Below, in pieces: positions 56,763-64,000 of a stretch of 64,000 nt of DNA. The notes below the pieces were generated by a model. It ran no database searches. It saw only the letters and a program-made list of their open reading frames with translations, and was not told the DNA's origin. The stretch is from Bacillus sp. cl95. Its GTDB lineage: Bacteria; Bacillota; Bacilli; Bacillales; Cytobacillaceae. The stretch lies in contig NZ_FOYF01000005.1 of assembly GCF_900115925.1 (NCBI RefSeq), positions 124,001 to 188,000 of the forward strand, in the 5' to 3' direction. The translations under genes and the position numbers were made by a program. The stretch's first letter is position 1. Every line of letters starts with the position of its first letter.

Positions 56763-56920
56763 GGCATTTCACCCCTAAATCGAATTACTCTTTAACTTTC
56801 TAATGCTCGTTTCTATTGTACAAGAAGACGTGCGGAAAGACTAAGGTATCGACCAAATATTTTTCACACCTTCATATTCTACAATATTTTCCTGTTCCAC
56901 GTGAAACAACACGAAAGATG

Positions 56921-57601
56921 TCACACCTTCGGAAAATTCCAGTCTATTTCATCTCTGCCCATTTCCCTTAAGTATTGATTAGTCTGTGAAAACGGTCTGC
57001 TTCCAAAAAAACCTCGACTTGCAGATAAAGGACTCGGATGCACCCCAAGAATGATGCGGTGTCGACTTTGATCAATGATCTCTAACTTTTTCTGTGCAGG
57101 CCTTCCCCATAAAATAAATACCACCGGAGTCTCACGTTCATTCAACAATGAAATGACGCGATCAGTGAACTTTTCCCAGCCCATTCCTTTATGAGAATTC
57201 GCTTGTCCCTCTCTTACAGTCAGTACGGTGTTCAGCAAGAGTACACCTTCTTCTGCCCACTTTTCCAGATTTCCGTGTTTAGGAATTTCAATCCCCGTAT
57301 CGGTATGCAGTTCTTTATAAATGTTTCTTAATGATGGCGGTATTTTTATGTCCCTTTTTACCGAAAAGCTTAACCCATGCGCTTGCCCCTCACCATGGTA
57401 TGGATCCTGACCAATGATAACAGCCTTTACTTTTTCATAATCAGTGAGGTTCAAAGCATGGAAGATATCCTCTTTTGCAGGAAAGATAGTTTTAGTCTTA
57501 TATTCTTCTTCTAAAAACGTTTCTAATTTCTTAAAATAATCCTTTTCTGCTTCTTCTTTTAAAAGGGAATACCATGTATTTTTCAGTTGATCGATAAGCA
57601 A
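56921..57601 (-). CDS. ung: Uracil-DNA glycosylase
   Basis: A 226-residue family 1 UDG removing uracil from DNA. Catalytic water-activating motif [18 protein letters not shown], and the late [13 protein letters not shown], which inserts into the minor groove. TTG start with GGGAGG upstream. Length normal. No unusual features. Confidence 0.96.
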   Translation of the reverse strand: MLIDQLKNTWYSLLKEEAEKDYFKKLETFLEEEYKTKTIFPAKEDIFHALNLTDYEKVKAVIIGQDPYHGEGQAHGLSFSVKRDIKIPPSLRNIYKELHTDTGIEIPKHGNLEKWAEEGVLLLNTVLTVREGQANSHKGMGWEKFTDRVISLLNERETPVVFILWGRPAQKKLEIIDQSRHRIILGVHPSPLSASRGFFGSRPFSQTNQYLREMGRDEIDWNFPKV

Positions 57602-57696
57602 AGAACTCCCTCCCTTCTCTCATTCCTTTTCATTTACCCATCCTATCATTTCTAAAATGCTGATACTATCTGGAATTTTTTTCTGAGTCGATATAG

Positions 57697-57721
57697 GTTT
57701 ATTAGATGGATGAGAGGCTAT
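57697..57721 (+). promoter_or_regulatory. Sigma-B promoter of the general stress gene
   Basis: GTTTAT (57697-57702), 13 nt, GGCTAT (57716-57721); one mismatch in each box against GTTTAA / GGGTAT. It lies about 100 nt before the start codon. Confidence 0.6.
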
Positions 57722-57823
57722 ATAAATAGCATACGGTCGTCCACTAACATTCAACCATGATTGACAACACAGCTGTGGATGACCTATTCACTTACTTTGA
57801 TATTTCTTGAGGAGGAAACCATT

Positions 57824-58147
57824 ATGACTAAAGTACATGTTATCGAAAATGGAGTACAAGCTACCGAAAAAATTAATATGTTGCAATCAGAAGGCTTCAC
57901 GAAAGAGGATATCTATCTGTTTGCTCACGATAAAAACCGTTCTGAAAATCTGACAGACGCAACAGACACTGCGGATGTAGGCTTATCTGAACAAGGCCTT
58001 GTTTCGGCAGTAGGAAATATGTTCAAGAGCCGCGGCGATGAGTTGCGTTCTAAATTTGAATCTGTCGGCTTAAGCAAAGCGGACGCAGAGAAGTACGAGA
58101 AGGAATTGGATGAAGGCCGTCTCGTATTGGTCGCTTGTAAAAAATAA
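57824..58147 (+). CDS. General stress protein 17M-like (YflT domain)
   Basis: A 107-residue YflT-domain protein (MTKVHVIENGVQATEKINML, GFTKEDIYLFAHD). The C-terminal part is helical and charged (SKADAEKYEKELDEGRLVLVA). B. subtilis relatives (YflT, YdbD region proteins) are sigma-B regulated; a matching promoter is upstream. AGGAGG precedes the ATG at 57824. R2 copy 3 starts right after its TAA stop. Molecular role unknown. Confidence 0.87.
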   Translation: MTKVHVIENGVQATEKINMLQSEGFTKEDIYLFAHDKNRSENLTDATDTADVGLSEQGLVSAVGNMFKSRGDELRSKFESVGLSKADAEKYEKELDEGRLVLVACKK

Positions 58148-58294
58148 GAAAAGCGGAAGTGCCTGTTTAGCGCCGGATGGACTGGATTCCCTCCACTCGA
58201 GATAAAGGAAACACAAAGAGCAAAGCGATTCGATGTTGACTTATCGTAAGGAGGAGGGCGAAGTACACTAGGCGCTGGGCACTGCAGCTAGACA
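58148..58294 (+). repeat. R2 structured repeat, copy 3 (unrelated centre)
   Basis: Starts GAAAAGCGGAAGTGCC directly after a TAA stop and ends GGCGCTGGGCACTGCAGCTAGAC, so the ends are conserved but the middle sequence has no resemblance to copies 1 and 2. AATAAGAAA occurs on both sides (58143 onward and 58294 onward), possibly a short target duplication. Confidence 0.7.
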
Positions 58295-58317
58295 ATAAGA
58301 AATGATCATATGAGACA

Positions 58318-58354
58318 AACAGGGCAGACTCACCGATGTTGAGTCTGCCCTGTT
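58318..58354. terminator. Bidirectional terminator of the moeB operon
   Basis: A perfect 15-bp stem (AACAGGGCAGACTCA with its complement), 6 nt after the moeB stop. Confidence 0.8.
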
Positions 58355-58360
58355 TTATGT

Positions 58361-59380
58361 CTATCCGAGAATCCGTTGATAAACGGATTTGGCATGTGTC
58401 ATATCCTTTGTACCATGGATGAGCGCGCGCCCATCTTGAAAGATGACCATGCGTTCCCCTTTTAATTCGACTGATAGAAGGTATGGATTGCCCTTCACTT
58501 CATAACCGAGTCCGGAAAGCTGTTGCGCGAGCTTTTCGAGAGACACTTCCCCATTAACAGAGGGCCGAATTTGAACCGTATCACGCCCGCATAAAACCGT
58601 TGTCTTCGTCATATTCTCCATATCCAAATATGGATAAGTTCTCTCTTCCCCACACGACAGACAGCCTGCATTTTTGGCTTTTGTCATTTTCATATTGCTA
58701 TATTCATTGCGCCAAAGATCGAAGCTTACAAATGTCGTCCTGACCGCATCCCAATCTTCGACGAGAATTTTTAATGCTTCAGCAGTTTGATGAGCAATCA
58801 CCATTTGGACGGCGGGTGCAATAATGCCCCCTGTATCACAAGTCATCCCTTGCAGTGGAATCGCCCGAAGGAGACAGTTCATGCATGGCGTTTTCCCTGG
58901 CAATACGACGAAGCTCATGCCATAACTCCCGACGCATGCTCCATAAATCCAAGGAATCTCGTATTTTTGAGAAATGTCATTCAGAAGCATCCGCGTTTCA
59001 AAGTTATCCGTCGAATCGAGAATCAAATCGACTTTCGGTGCGAATTCTTGAAGCATTTCAAGGTTGGCATCACCAATAATCGCATTGATCTCAACATCTG
59101 AGTTGATCTCCTCAAGACGGCTCTTCGCGGCAGCCGCTTTCGGAAGCTTGGCAGTTGCATCAGCTTCTGTATAGAGCTGTTGCCTCTGCAGATTGCTCGA
59201 TTCTACATAATCGCGATCGACAATCGTTATTTTTCCGATTCCTGCTCTTACCATGATTTCAGCATTACCGGAACCAAGGGCACCTGCCCCAATGATTAAA
59301 ACATGCTTATGTTGGAGCTTTTCTTGACCTGCTTTTCCGATGCCAGAAAACAGGATCTGCCTTGAATAGCGGTCATTCAC
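58361..59380 (-). CDS. moeB: Molybdopterin-synthase adenylyltransferase (MoeB/ThiF-like)
   Basis: A 339-residue ThiF-family E1-like enzyme that adenylates the C-terminal Gly-Gly of MoaD. Nucleotide-binding IIGAGALGSGNAEIMVRAG, IVDRDYVESSNLQRQ, and two zinc CxxC pairs (CMNC, CLSC). The C-terminal 80 residues form an extra domain seen in Bacillus MoeB. GTG start with AAAGGAGG upstream. Next to moaD, its substrate. It could also serve ThiS; context favours MoaD. Confidence 0.9.
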   Translation of the reverse strand: MNDRYSRQILFSGIGKAGQEKLQHKHVLIIGAGALGSGNAEIMVRAGIGKITIVDRDYVESSNLQRQQLYTEADATAKLPKAAAAKSRLEEINSDVEINAIIGDANLEMLQEFAPKVDLILDSTDNFETRMLLNDISQKYEIPWIYGACVGSYGMSFVVLPGKTPCMNCLLRAIPLQGMTCDTGGIIAPAVQMVIAHQTAEALKILVEDWDAVRTTFVSFDLWRNEYSNMKMTKAKNAGCLSCGEERTYPYLDMENMTKTTVLCGRDTVQIRPSVNGEVSLEKLAQQLSGLGYEVKGNPYLLSVELKGERMVIFQDGRALIHGTKDMTHAKSVYQRILG

Positions 59381-59413
59381 ACCGATACCCTCCTTTCAAG
59401 CAGACATAAATCA

Positions 59414-59647
59414 TCAACCACCACTAACAGGCGGGATAAATGCGATCACATCGCCATCCTTAATCATTTCCTCATTCATTGAAAACTCTTCATTGATTGC
59501 TGTCATAACCGTTTCCATTTTATCTAGACGATATGCAGCTATCAGTTCAGCCTTTAGCTCGGCAACTGTTTTCCCTGCCGCATCCATTTCCAAAGATTCG
59601 CGACCAAGTTGATCGCGGAGATATGCGAAAAATAATACTTTATTCAT
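59414..59647 (-). CDS. moaD: Molybdopterin synthase sulfur carrier subunit
   Basis: A 77-residue ubiquitin-fold carrier ending in FIPPVSGG; the terminal Gly-Gly is adenylated by MoeB and becomes a thiocarboxylate. It overlaps moaE by 8 nt (ATGAATAA), so they are probably coupled. The conserved N-terminal KVLFFAYLRDQLG fits the family. Confidence 0.92.
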   Translation of the reverse strand: MNKVLFFAYLRDQLGRESLEMDAAGKTVAELKAELIAAYRLDKMETVMTAINEEFSMNEEMIKDGDVIAFIPPVSGG

Positions 59648-60104
59648 TCAAGTCACCTTCTTCTGGTTTTCCAGAGGGATACGAAACAGTCTCCAACTGG
59701 TTGCCGATCCATTCCACGCCATCTTCCCAATGTTCTTTTTTCCAGATCGGTACGATTTCCTTAATTCGCTCGATTGCATAGCGGTTGGCTTCATAAGCAT
59801 CGGCACGATGAGGTGTTGAAACAGCAATGACAACGGCAACATCCGTAATATCGAGCTTTCCTACCCGGTGCGTAATCGCAACTTCTGCACCCTCCCAACG
59901 TTCTTGAATTTCTCGGCCAATTTGCTCAAGCTTTTTAACTGCCATTGCTTCATATGCCTCATATATTAAGTAAAGCGTCTTTTTGCCATGTGTCAGTTCG
60001 CGAACCGTTCCAATAAATGTAGTGATAGCTCCTGCTTCTCGTTGAACCACTTTATCGATCACAGATTGTACATCTATTTTTTCTTTCGAAATCTCAAAAT
60101 TCAT
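59640..60104 (-). CDS. moaE: Molybdopterin synthase catalytic subunit
   Basis: A 154-residue MoaE, which with thiocarboxylated MoaD inserts sulfurs into precursor Z. Family motifs FIGTVRE, YEAYEAMAVKKL, HRVGKLDITDVAVVIAV, and the catalytic lysines in VPIWKKEHW. GAGGTGAGG precedes the ATG. moaA and moaC are not in the window. Confidence 0.93.
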   Translation of the reverse strand: MNFEISKEKIDVQSVIDKVVQREAGAITTFIGTVRELTHGKKTLYLIYEAYEAMAVKKLEQIGREIQERWEGAEVAITHRVGKLDITDVAVVIAVSTPHRADAYEANRYAIERIKEIVPIWKKEHWEDGVEWIGNQLETVSYPSGKPEEGDLNE

Positions 60105-60228
60105 GTTGCCTCACCTCTCCATTCCTTAGCGTGAAATCGACGAACGCGCCATTCACTAATCATAAGAGAATCATACTCTTCATTAGCGATTCGTTCAAAT
60201 TCAAGACCCGCTTTCATGTATCCGAAAA

Positions 60229-60849
60229 TCATTCTTCATTTTCGGCCATGGTATGACTTATCCATTTTTTCGCTTCTTCATATTCTTCAGGACGATTCAT
60301 GTTAAAAAAAATCCTCTCAATCTCTTCATCTGAAAGGAAGGGGAAATCTTTTTCGTTAACATAATGAACATCCGCATCTTTTAAAAACTGTCTTATTTTT
60401 AGTTTACCTGTCCTTAAGGCGACTTCCATTCTATCGATCAATCGCTTCGTGTAAACCGCAAATAGCGGGTGCATATTTCCTTGGATGATCGGCACTACTG
60501 CCTCGCGATTTCCAAGCTGACTTAACAAAAAATCCACTACTCTATTAGAAATGAAAGGCATATCACAGGCTACTACGATACTCGCTTCTTCCTTTGCCGC
60601 CAACAGGCCTGCATGCATTCCAGCCAGAGGTCCCAAACTCGGGAAGACATCGGAAACAGTTTTCATATGTAAAGATTGATAGTCCTCCATTTGGTTGGTG
60701 ACTAGTATATATTCTGTTATCATGTTTGATTTTTTCAATTCATGCGAGATTCTTTCGATACTTGTCATTTCAGACAATGGTAAAAAAGCTTTATTCGATC
60801 CCATTCGACTAGATTTACCGCCCGATAGAATAATCGCTCCTGCTTTCAC
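60229..60849 (-). CDS. mobA: Molybdenum cofactor guanylyltransferase
   Basis: A 206-residue nucleotidyltransferase adding GMP to molybdopterin. N-terminal signature ILSGGKSSRMGSNKAFL and the metal-binding aspartate in VVACDMPFIS. GTG start with AAGGTG upstream. In B. subtilis mobA begins a longer operon including moeA and mobB; these are missing between mobA and moaE here. Confidence 0.9.
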   Translation of the reverse strand: MKAGAIILSGGKSSRMGSNKAFLPLSEMTSIERISHELKKSNMITEYILVTNQMEDYQSLHMKTVSDVFPSLGPLAGMHAGLLAAKEEASIVVACDMPFISNRVVDFLLSQLGNREAVVPIIQGNMHPLFAVYTKRLIDRMEVALRTGKLKIRQFLKDADVHYVNEKDFPFLSDEEIERIFFNMNRPEEYEEAKKWISHTMAENEE

Positions 60850-61043
60850 TTAGTAAGCACCTTCTTTTTATATAGGTGGAAATGATTTACCTGCTGTCTA
60901 TCATTGTAGTATAAGCCTAACTTCCCTCACAAGCTTGAATTTATGGCAGTTTAGCAGCCCGATACGGGGCAAGACGTTTCACTTTATGAGGTTGTTATTG
61001 ATATAATGAGGAAAATCATTCTATTTTTAGGAGGATACATAAA

Positions 61044-61859
61044 ATGACTATGAAGAAAGTATTAACGATTGCAGGTTCGGATACAAGTGGTGGCGCAGGC
61101 ATCCAAGCTGACTTGAAGACGTTTCAAGAATTAGGTGTGTACGGAATGACTGCACTTACTACAATCGTAACAATGGACCCGAAAAACCATTGGCATCATC
61201 AGGTTTTCCCGCAAGCGATTGAAACATTGCAAGCTCAATTGGACACGATTCTTTCAGTTGGGATCGACGCAATGAAAACAGGTATGCTTGGTACAGTCGA
61301 AATTATCGAACTTGCAGCGAAAACGATTGATGAAAACAAGCTTGATAAGGTTGTCATTGATCCTGTCATGGTTTGTAAAGGTGAAGATGAAGTATTGCAT
61401 CCGGAAACAACTGAAGCCCTTCGTGACCTTCTAGTTCCAAGAGCTACTGTCGTGACTCCTAACTTATTTGAAGCTGGGCAATTGGCAAAAACAGGTCCAA
61501 TCAAAACGATCGACGACATGAAAAATGCTGCTGTTAAAATCCATGAACTTGGCGCAAAATATGTTCTTATCAAGGGTGGAAGCAAGCTAAATCATGACAA
61601 GGCTATTGACCTTTTATATGATGGACAGGAATTCCGATTCTACGAGTCAGAGTTGGTTGACACAACTTATACACATGGCGCTGGCTGTACATACTCGTCA
61701 GCTGTCACTGCTGAACTTGCAAAAGGCAAATCCGTTTTAGAAGCGGTTGAAGTAGCAAAAGACTTCATTACGGCAGCTATTTCTCATGGCTTTAAGCTAA
61801 ACGAATACGTTGGACCGACCATGCACGGTGCATACCGAAAATTTGGAAATCAGAAATAA
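61044..61859 (+). CDS. pdxK: Pyridoxine/pyridoxal kinase (ThiD-like PdxK)
   Basis: A 271-residue ribokinase-fold enzyme. It starts KKVLTIAGSDTSGGAGIQADLKT and has the late GAGCTYSSAVTAEL with the cysteine typical of the ThiD/CC-PLK group. Its whole length follows B. subtilis PdxK (ywdB), a pyridoxine, pyridoxal and HMP kinase, better than ThiD. AGGAGG lies 9 nt before the ATG. Confidence 0.88.
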   Translation: MTMKKVLTIAGSDTSGGAGIQADLKTFQELGVYGMTALTTIVTMDPKNHWHHQVFPQAIETLQAQLDTILSVGIDAMKTGMLGTVEIIELAAKTIDENKLDKVVIDPVMVCKGEDEVLHPETTEALRDLLVPRATVVTPNLFEAGQLAKTGPIKTIDDMKNAAVKIHELGAKYVLIKGGSKLNHDKAIDLLYDGQEFRFYESELVDTTYTHGAGCTYSSAVTAELAKGKSVLEAVEVAKDFITAAISHGFKLNEYVGPTMHGAYRKFGNQK

Positions 61860-61895
61860 ATCAATCTAAGCGTTATTTGAAGGGAGGCAATCTCT

Positions 61896-62246
61896 ATGAT
61901 GCAAACCGCTGATGTGACGAGGATTCAAGAATATATCAATCGCTATGTTAATAAAGATGTTTACGTACATTTGGAAACGACAAACGGCGCTTATGCTTCC
62001 CACTTTGATCAGTCTTTCTTTTCATCTGGAGCTTATATTCGCAATGCGCTCGTCCAATATGAGACGGGGAAAATCACTGGTGATGGTCCGTATAGGGTCG
62101 GCTTGAAAATTAATTTGGGATGGATTTATGCTGAAGGCATTACACACTTTGAAATCGATGACCGTGATCGCTTGCTAATGGCAGGCCATGATTTCAAAGG
62201 GAAACTTGCTGTCGCTCTTGAAATTAGCCCGACACCGTTCGAATAG
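61896..62246 (+). CDS. yojF: DUF1806 protein YojF
   Basis: A 116-residue protein of the DUF1806 family, always found beside bshB2. Visible are TNGAYASHFD and RVGLKINLGWIYAEG. AGGGAGG lies 9 nt before the ATG. It ends 16 nt before bshB2. Suspected accessory to bacillithiol metabolism through conserved pairing; activity not known. Confidence 0.87.
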   Translation: MMQTADVTRIQEYINRYVNKDVYVHLETTNGAYASHFDQSFFSSGAYIRNALVQYETGKITGDGPYRVGLKINLGWIYAEGITHFEIDDRDRLLMAGHDFKGKLAVALEISPTPFE

Positions 62247-62262
62247 GAAAGGAGTTTTACGA

Positions 62263-62928
62263 ATGGAAAAAGAACAATCTGTACTCGTGATCTTTCCTCA
62301 TCCAGACGATGAAGCGTTTGGTGTATCTGGGACGATCGCGTTACATACACAAGCGGGAACTCCTGTTACGTATGCCTGTTTGACACTCGGACAAATGGGG
62401 CGCAACATGGGGAATCCACCTTTTGCTAACCGCGAAACGCTTCCTGACATCCGCAGGGCTGAATTGCTCGAAGCTGTGAAGGTATTAGGCATTCAAGATT
62501 TACGAATGGTCGGGCTTCGTGATAAAACAATCGAATTTGAAGAAGATGAAAAGATGACGAAGCTAATGCTTTCTTTCATTGAAGAAGTGAAGCCATCTTT
62601 GATCATCACATTCTATCCTGGCTACTCCGTTCATCCTGACCATGAAGCAACCGGAGCAGCAGTCGTCAGAGCAGTAGAAAGCTTGCCTGAAAATGAACGC
62701 CCGAAATTACACTGCGTTGCTTTTTCAAATAATTGCGTTGAAGAACTCGGTGAACCTGATATCGTACATGACGTGACCGAAGTGTCTGATATCAAGATGG
62801 ATGCCATTAAGGCTCATCGCTCCCAAACGGAATTGATGGTTGCCGACATGTCCGAAAAAATAAAAGTCCAGGACCCACAAACATTGGCCTGGATACGTAA
62901 TGAACGTTTTTGGATCTATAAATTTTAA
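62263..62928 (+). CDS. bshB2: Bacillithiol biosynthesis deacetylase BshB2
   Basis: A 221-residue LmbE-like zinc deacetylase (GlcNAc-malate deacetylase). The zinc motif is FPHPDDEAFG, with the third ligand in SVHPDHEATG. It also resembles bacillithiol-S-conjugate amidases; size and YojF pairing favour BshB2. The ATG at 62263 has AAAGGAG upstream; the longer frame overlaps yojF. Confidence 0.92.
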   Translation: MEKEQSVLVIFPHPDDEAFGVSGTIALHTQAGTPVTYACLTLGQMGRNMGNPPFANRETLPDIRRAELLEAVKVLGIQDLRMVGLRDKTIEFEEDEKMTKLMLSFIEEVKPSLIITFYPGYSVHPDHEATGAAVVRAVESLPENERPKLHCVAFSNNCVEELGEPDIVHDVTEVSDIKMDAIKAHRSQTELMVADMSEKIKVQDPQTLAWIRNERFWIYKF

Positions 62929-62930
62929 GT

Positions 62931-62958
62931 AAAAACCCGGTTGCGCAACCGGGTTTTT
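62931..62958 (+). terminator. pdxK-yojF-bshB2 terminator
   Basis: A perfect palindrome of AAAAACCCGGTTGC with its complement; the loop is minimal. T run follows. It starts a few nt after the bshB2 stop. Confidence 0.85.
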
Positions 62959-62978
62959 ATGTTGTTTGAGTGGAGCGG

Positions 62979-63095
62979 TTTATGTACTTTTTGTGACACT
63001 TGATGAATGTTGTGCAAAATTGGATAGATCTTCTGCTGAATTAGACAGATGTATGTGCAAACTTGATTAATCATCTCGAAATTTGGACAGATCGC
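62979..63095. repeat. 20-22-nt periodic direct-repeat array F
   Basis: Core TTATGTAC, TTGATGAAT, TTGGATAGAT, TTAGACAGAT, TTGATTAAT and TTGGACAGAT start at 62980, 63000, 63020, 63041, 63063 and 63083. Spacing is 20, 20, 21, 22, 20. It lies between two convergent genes. Confidence 0.6.
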
Positions 63096-63128
63096 ACCGT
63101 TAAGCGTAATATTCCCATCCAAATTTAG

Positions 63129-63569
63129 CTACTTTTTACCTTCCATTTCTTCTTTTAGGTACTTCAGTTGGAAGCCGTCCTCTTTTTTGATCATGTCCAC
63201 GATGAATTTCTTCGTTAACTTCATCCAAAGACCTTTCGTTTGGACTTCTGCTTCAAATTGGACCTGTGTGCCTTCCTCAATTTCCTGAAAATCGTATCTA
63301 TAAATGGTGCCAAGTCCATTTATTTCACTTTTTGTAGCATAAGAGTGATCTTCATGATAATCAATCAACTCAATTTCATTCTGCATCTCCCTGCCACGAA
63401 TCATTCTTGTTTCCATAAACTTCGTTCCCGGCTGAAGTGGACCTTCCGTGATTTTTTCCATTTTTACGACATTCGGCATAATCTCAGAGACGTTCTCCAT
63501 GCCGATCATATATGCGAAAACTTCCTTTACAGGTCGCTCAATGATTACACTTGATTTAAAATCTGCCAA
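63129..63569 (-). CDS. SRPBCC-fold (polyketide cyclase/dehydrase-type) protein
   Basis: A 146-residue START/SRPBCC protein. N-terminal VIIERPVKEVFAYMIG (the family's 'P..VWA' pattern), EIELIDYHEDHSYAT and RYDFQEIEEGTQV. This fold binds hydrophobic ligands in a cavity; no ligand is indicated. TTG start with AAGGAG 8 nt upstream. It is separated by repeat array F from bshB2. Confidence 0.82.
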   Translation of the reverse strand: MADFKSSVIIERPVKEVFAYMIGMENVSEIMPNVVKMEKITEGPLQPGTKFMETRMIRGREMQNEIELIDYHEDHSYATKSEINGLGTIYRYDFQEIEEGTQVQFEAEVQTKGLWMKLTKKFIVDMIKKEDGFQLKYLKEEMEGKK

Positions 63570-63660
63570 AACACTCTCTCCTTTTTGAACCTATTTACTA
63601 TTATTATAGTCGAAACTTAAATGGGCGACTAAAAATATGTCGAGAAGTTTTCTACAAAAT

Positions 63661-63726
63661 TGAGTGATTACTCACTTTACAAAACATTCAAATCGGAATA
63701 TATTATTGGTGAGTGATTACTCACTT
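63661..63726 (+). promoter_or_regulatory. ABC-transporter promoter with two identical TetR-type operators
   Basis: TGAGTGATTACTCACTT occurs exactly at 63661-63677 and 63710-63726. Between them is TTTACA (63676-63681), 17 nt, TATATT (63699-63704). One operator overlaps the -35 and the other covers the start point, so a repressor dimer on each would shut the promoter. The palindrome is typical of TetR-family repressors; the gene is not in the window. Confidence 0.78.
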
Positions 63727-63749
63727 CTGAAAGTAAAGGAGAGATTCAC

Positions 63750-64000
63750 ATGACTACCAATCATATCGTTTCCATTAAAAACGTCAGTAAATCCTTTAAT
63801 AAAAACATTGTATTAAAGAGTATCAATTTGGAGATTTCTGCAGGTGAGATCTTTGGATTACTTGGACCATCTGGAGCTGGAAAAACCACTTTGGTCAAAC
63901 AATTGGTCGGTTTGGATGTTCCATCGGAAGGTTCAAATGAAATTTTTCAAAAGAAGATGCCCTCCTTGGATTTGATTGAGAGAGTTGGATACATGGCGCA
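63750..64000 (+). CDS. ABC transporter ATP-binding protein, N-terminal part
   Basis: Reading from the ATG at 63750 (GGAGAG upstream) to the window edge gives 83 residues, starting MTTNHIVSIKNVSKSF. Walker A is GPSGAGKTT (near residue 39), after the usual GEIFGLL. The Q-loop glutamine falls at the edge (YMAQ). It resembles drug/ABC-2 exporter ATPases. The rest, the permease, and probably the TetR repressor continue outside the window. Confidence 0.9.
   Translation, partial: MTTNHIVSIKNVSKSFNKNIVLKSINLEISAGEIFGLLGPSGAGKTTLVKQLVGLDVPSEGSNEIFQKKMPSLDLIERVGYMA

Overview
The window is a chromosomal segment of an endospore-forming Bacillaceae (Bacillus sensu lato). The gene order closely follows the ywl-ywk-ywj-ywi-ywh-ywf-ywd region of Bacillus subtilis: ywlE-ywlC-spoIIR-prmC-prfA-tdk-rpmE-rho-glpX-murA-tal-fbaA-spo0F-ywjG-pyrG-rpoE-acdA-fadF-cls-uvsE-argS-speBE-pbpG-ywhDCB-ywgA-ywfO-rsfA-lipL-pta-hemQ-gerQ-ywdK-ung. 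Spore genes (spoIIR, spo0F, sspH, pbpG, rsfA, gerQ, a YhcN/YlaJ lipoprotein) and a bacillithiol gene (bshB2) support this. I cannot fix the genus. Most genes are on the minus strand. I see no rRNA, tRNA, CRISPR array, prophage or complete insertion sequence.

Layout. 1-7.3 kb: a partial NERD protein, a chemoreceptor translationally coupled to the arginine phosphatase ywlE, mntP, tsaC/ywlC with a dense DnaA-box cluster at its start, a GNAT gene, a KGG stress protein with a sigma-B promoter, and spoIIR with an enlarged acidic insert. 7.6-19.2 kb: translation termination (prmC, prfA), tdk, rpmE, rho, then central carbon and wall genes (glpX, murA, tal, fbaA) and spo0F with a sigma-H/Spo0A promoter. 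19.5-23.3 kb: ywjG, pyrG (with a GGGC-start attenuator) and rpoE. 23.4-34.6 kb: a catabolic block (icmF, tetR, two acyl-CoA dehydrogenases, 3-hydroxyacyl-CoA dehydrogenase, thiolase, fadF) with FadR-like and cre sites. 34.8-44.1 kb: cls, uvsE, sspH, a PAS kinase, argS, ywiB and the polyamine genes speB/speE. 44.6-57.6 kb: pbpG, ywhD, ywhC, ywhB, ywgA, ywfO, rsfA, lipL, pta (with a cre), hemQ, gerQ, ywdK, ywdI and ung. 57.8-64 kb: a sigma-B stress gene, part of the molybdopterin pathway (moeB, moaD, moaE, mobA), pdxK, yojF-bshB2, an SRPBCC gene and the start of an ABC transporter gene with paired operators.

The least ordinary content is between genes. Three families of short non-coding repeats are scattered through the window. 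One (R3, 171-174 bp) has terminal inverted repeats and 8-bp target duplications. One (R1) has 9-bp duplications and carries a nested hairpin module. One (R2) is a structured element that starts at or next to stop codons. Two insertions separate a stop codon from its terminator (tsaC, glpX). Separately, six intergenic spacers consist of short degenerate direct repeats with a period of about 21 nt, whose unit differs from site to site; I know of no named family for these. All calls come from reading the sequence; no database search was possible.
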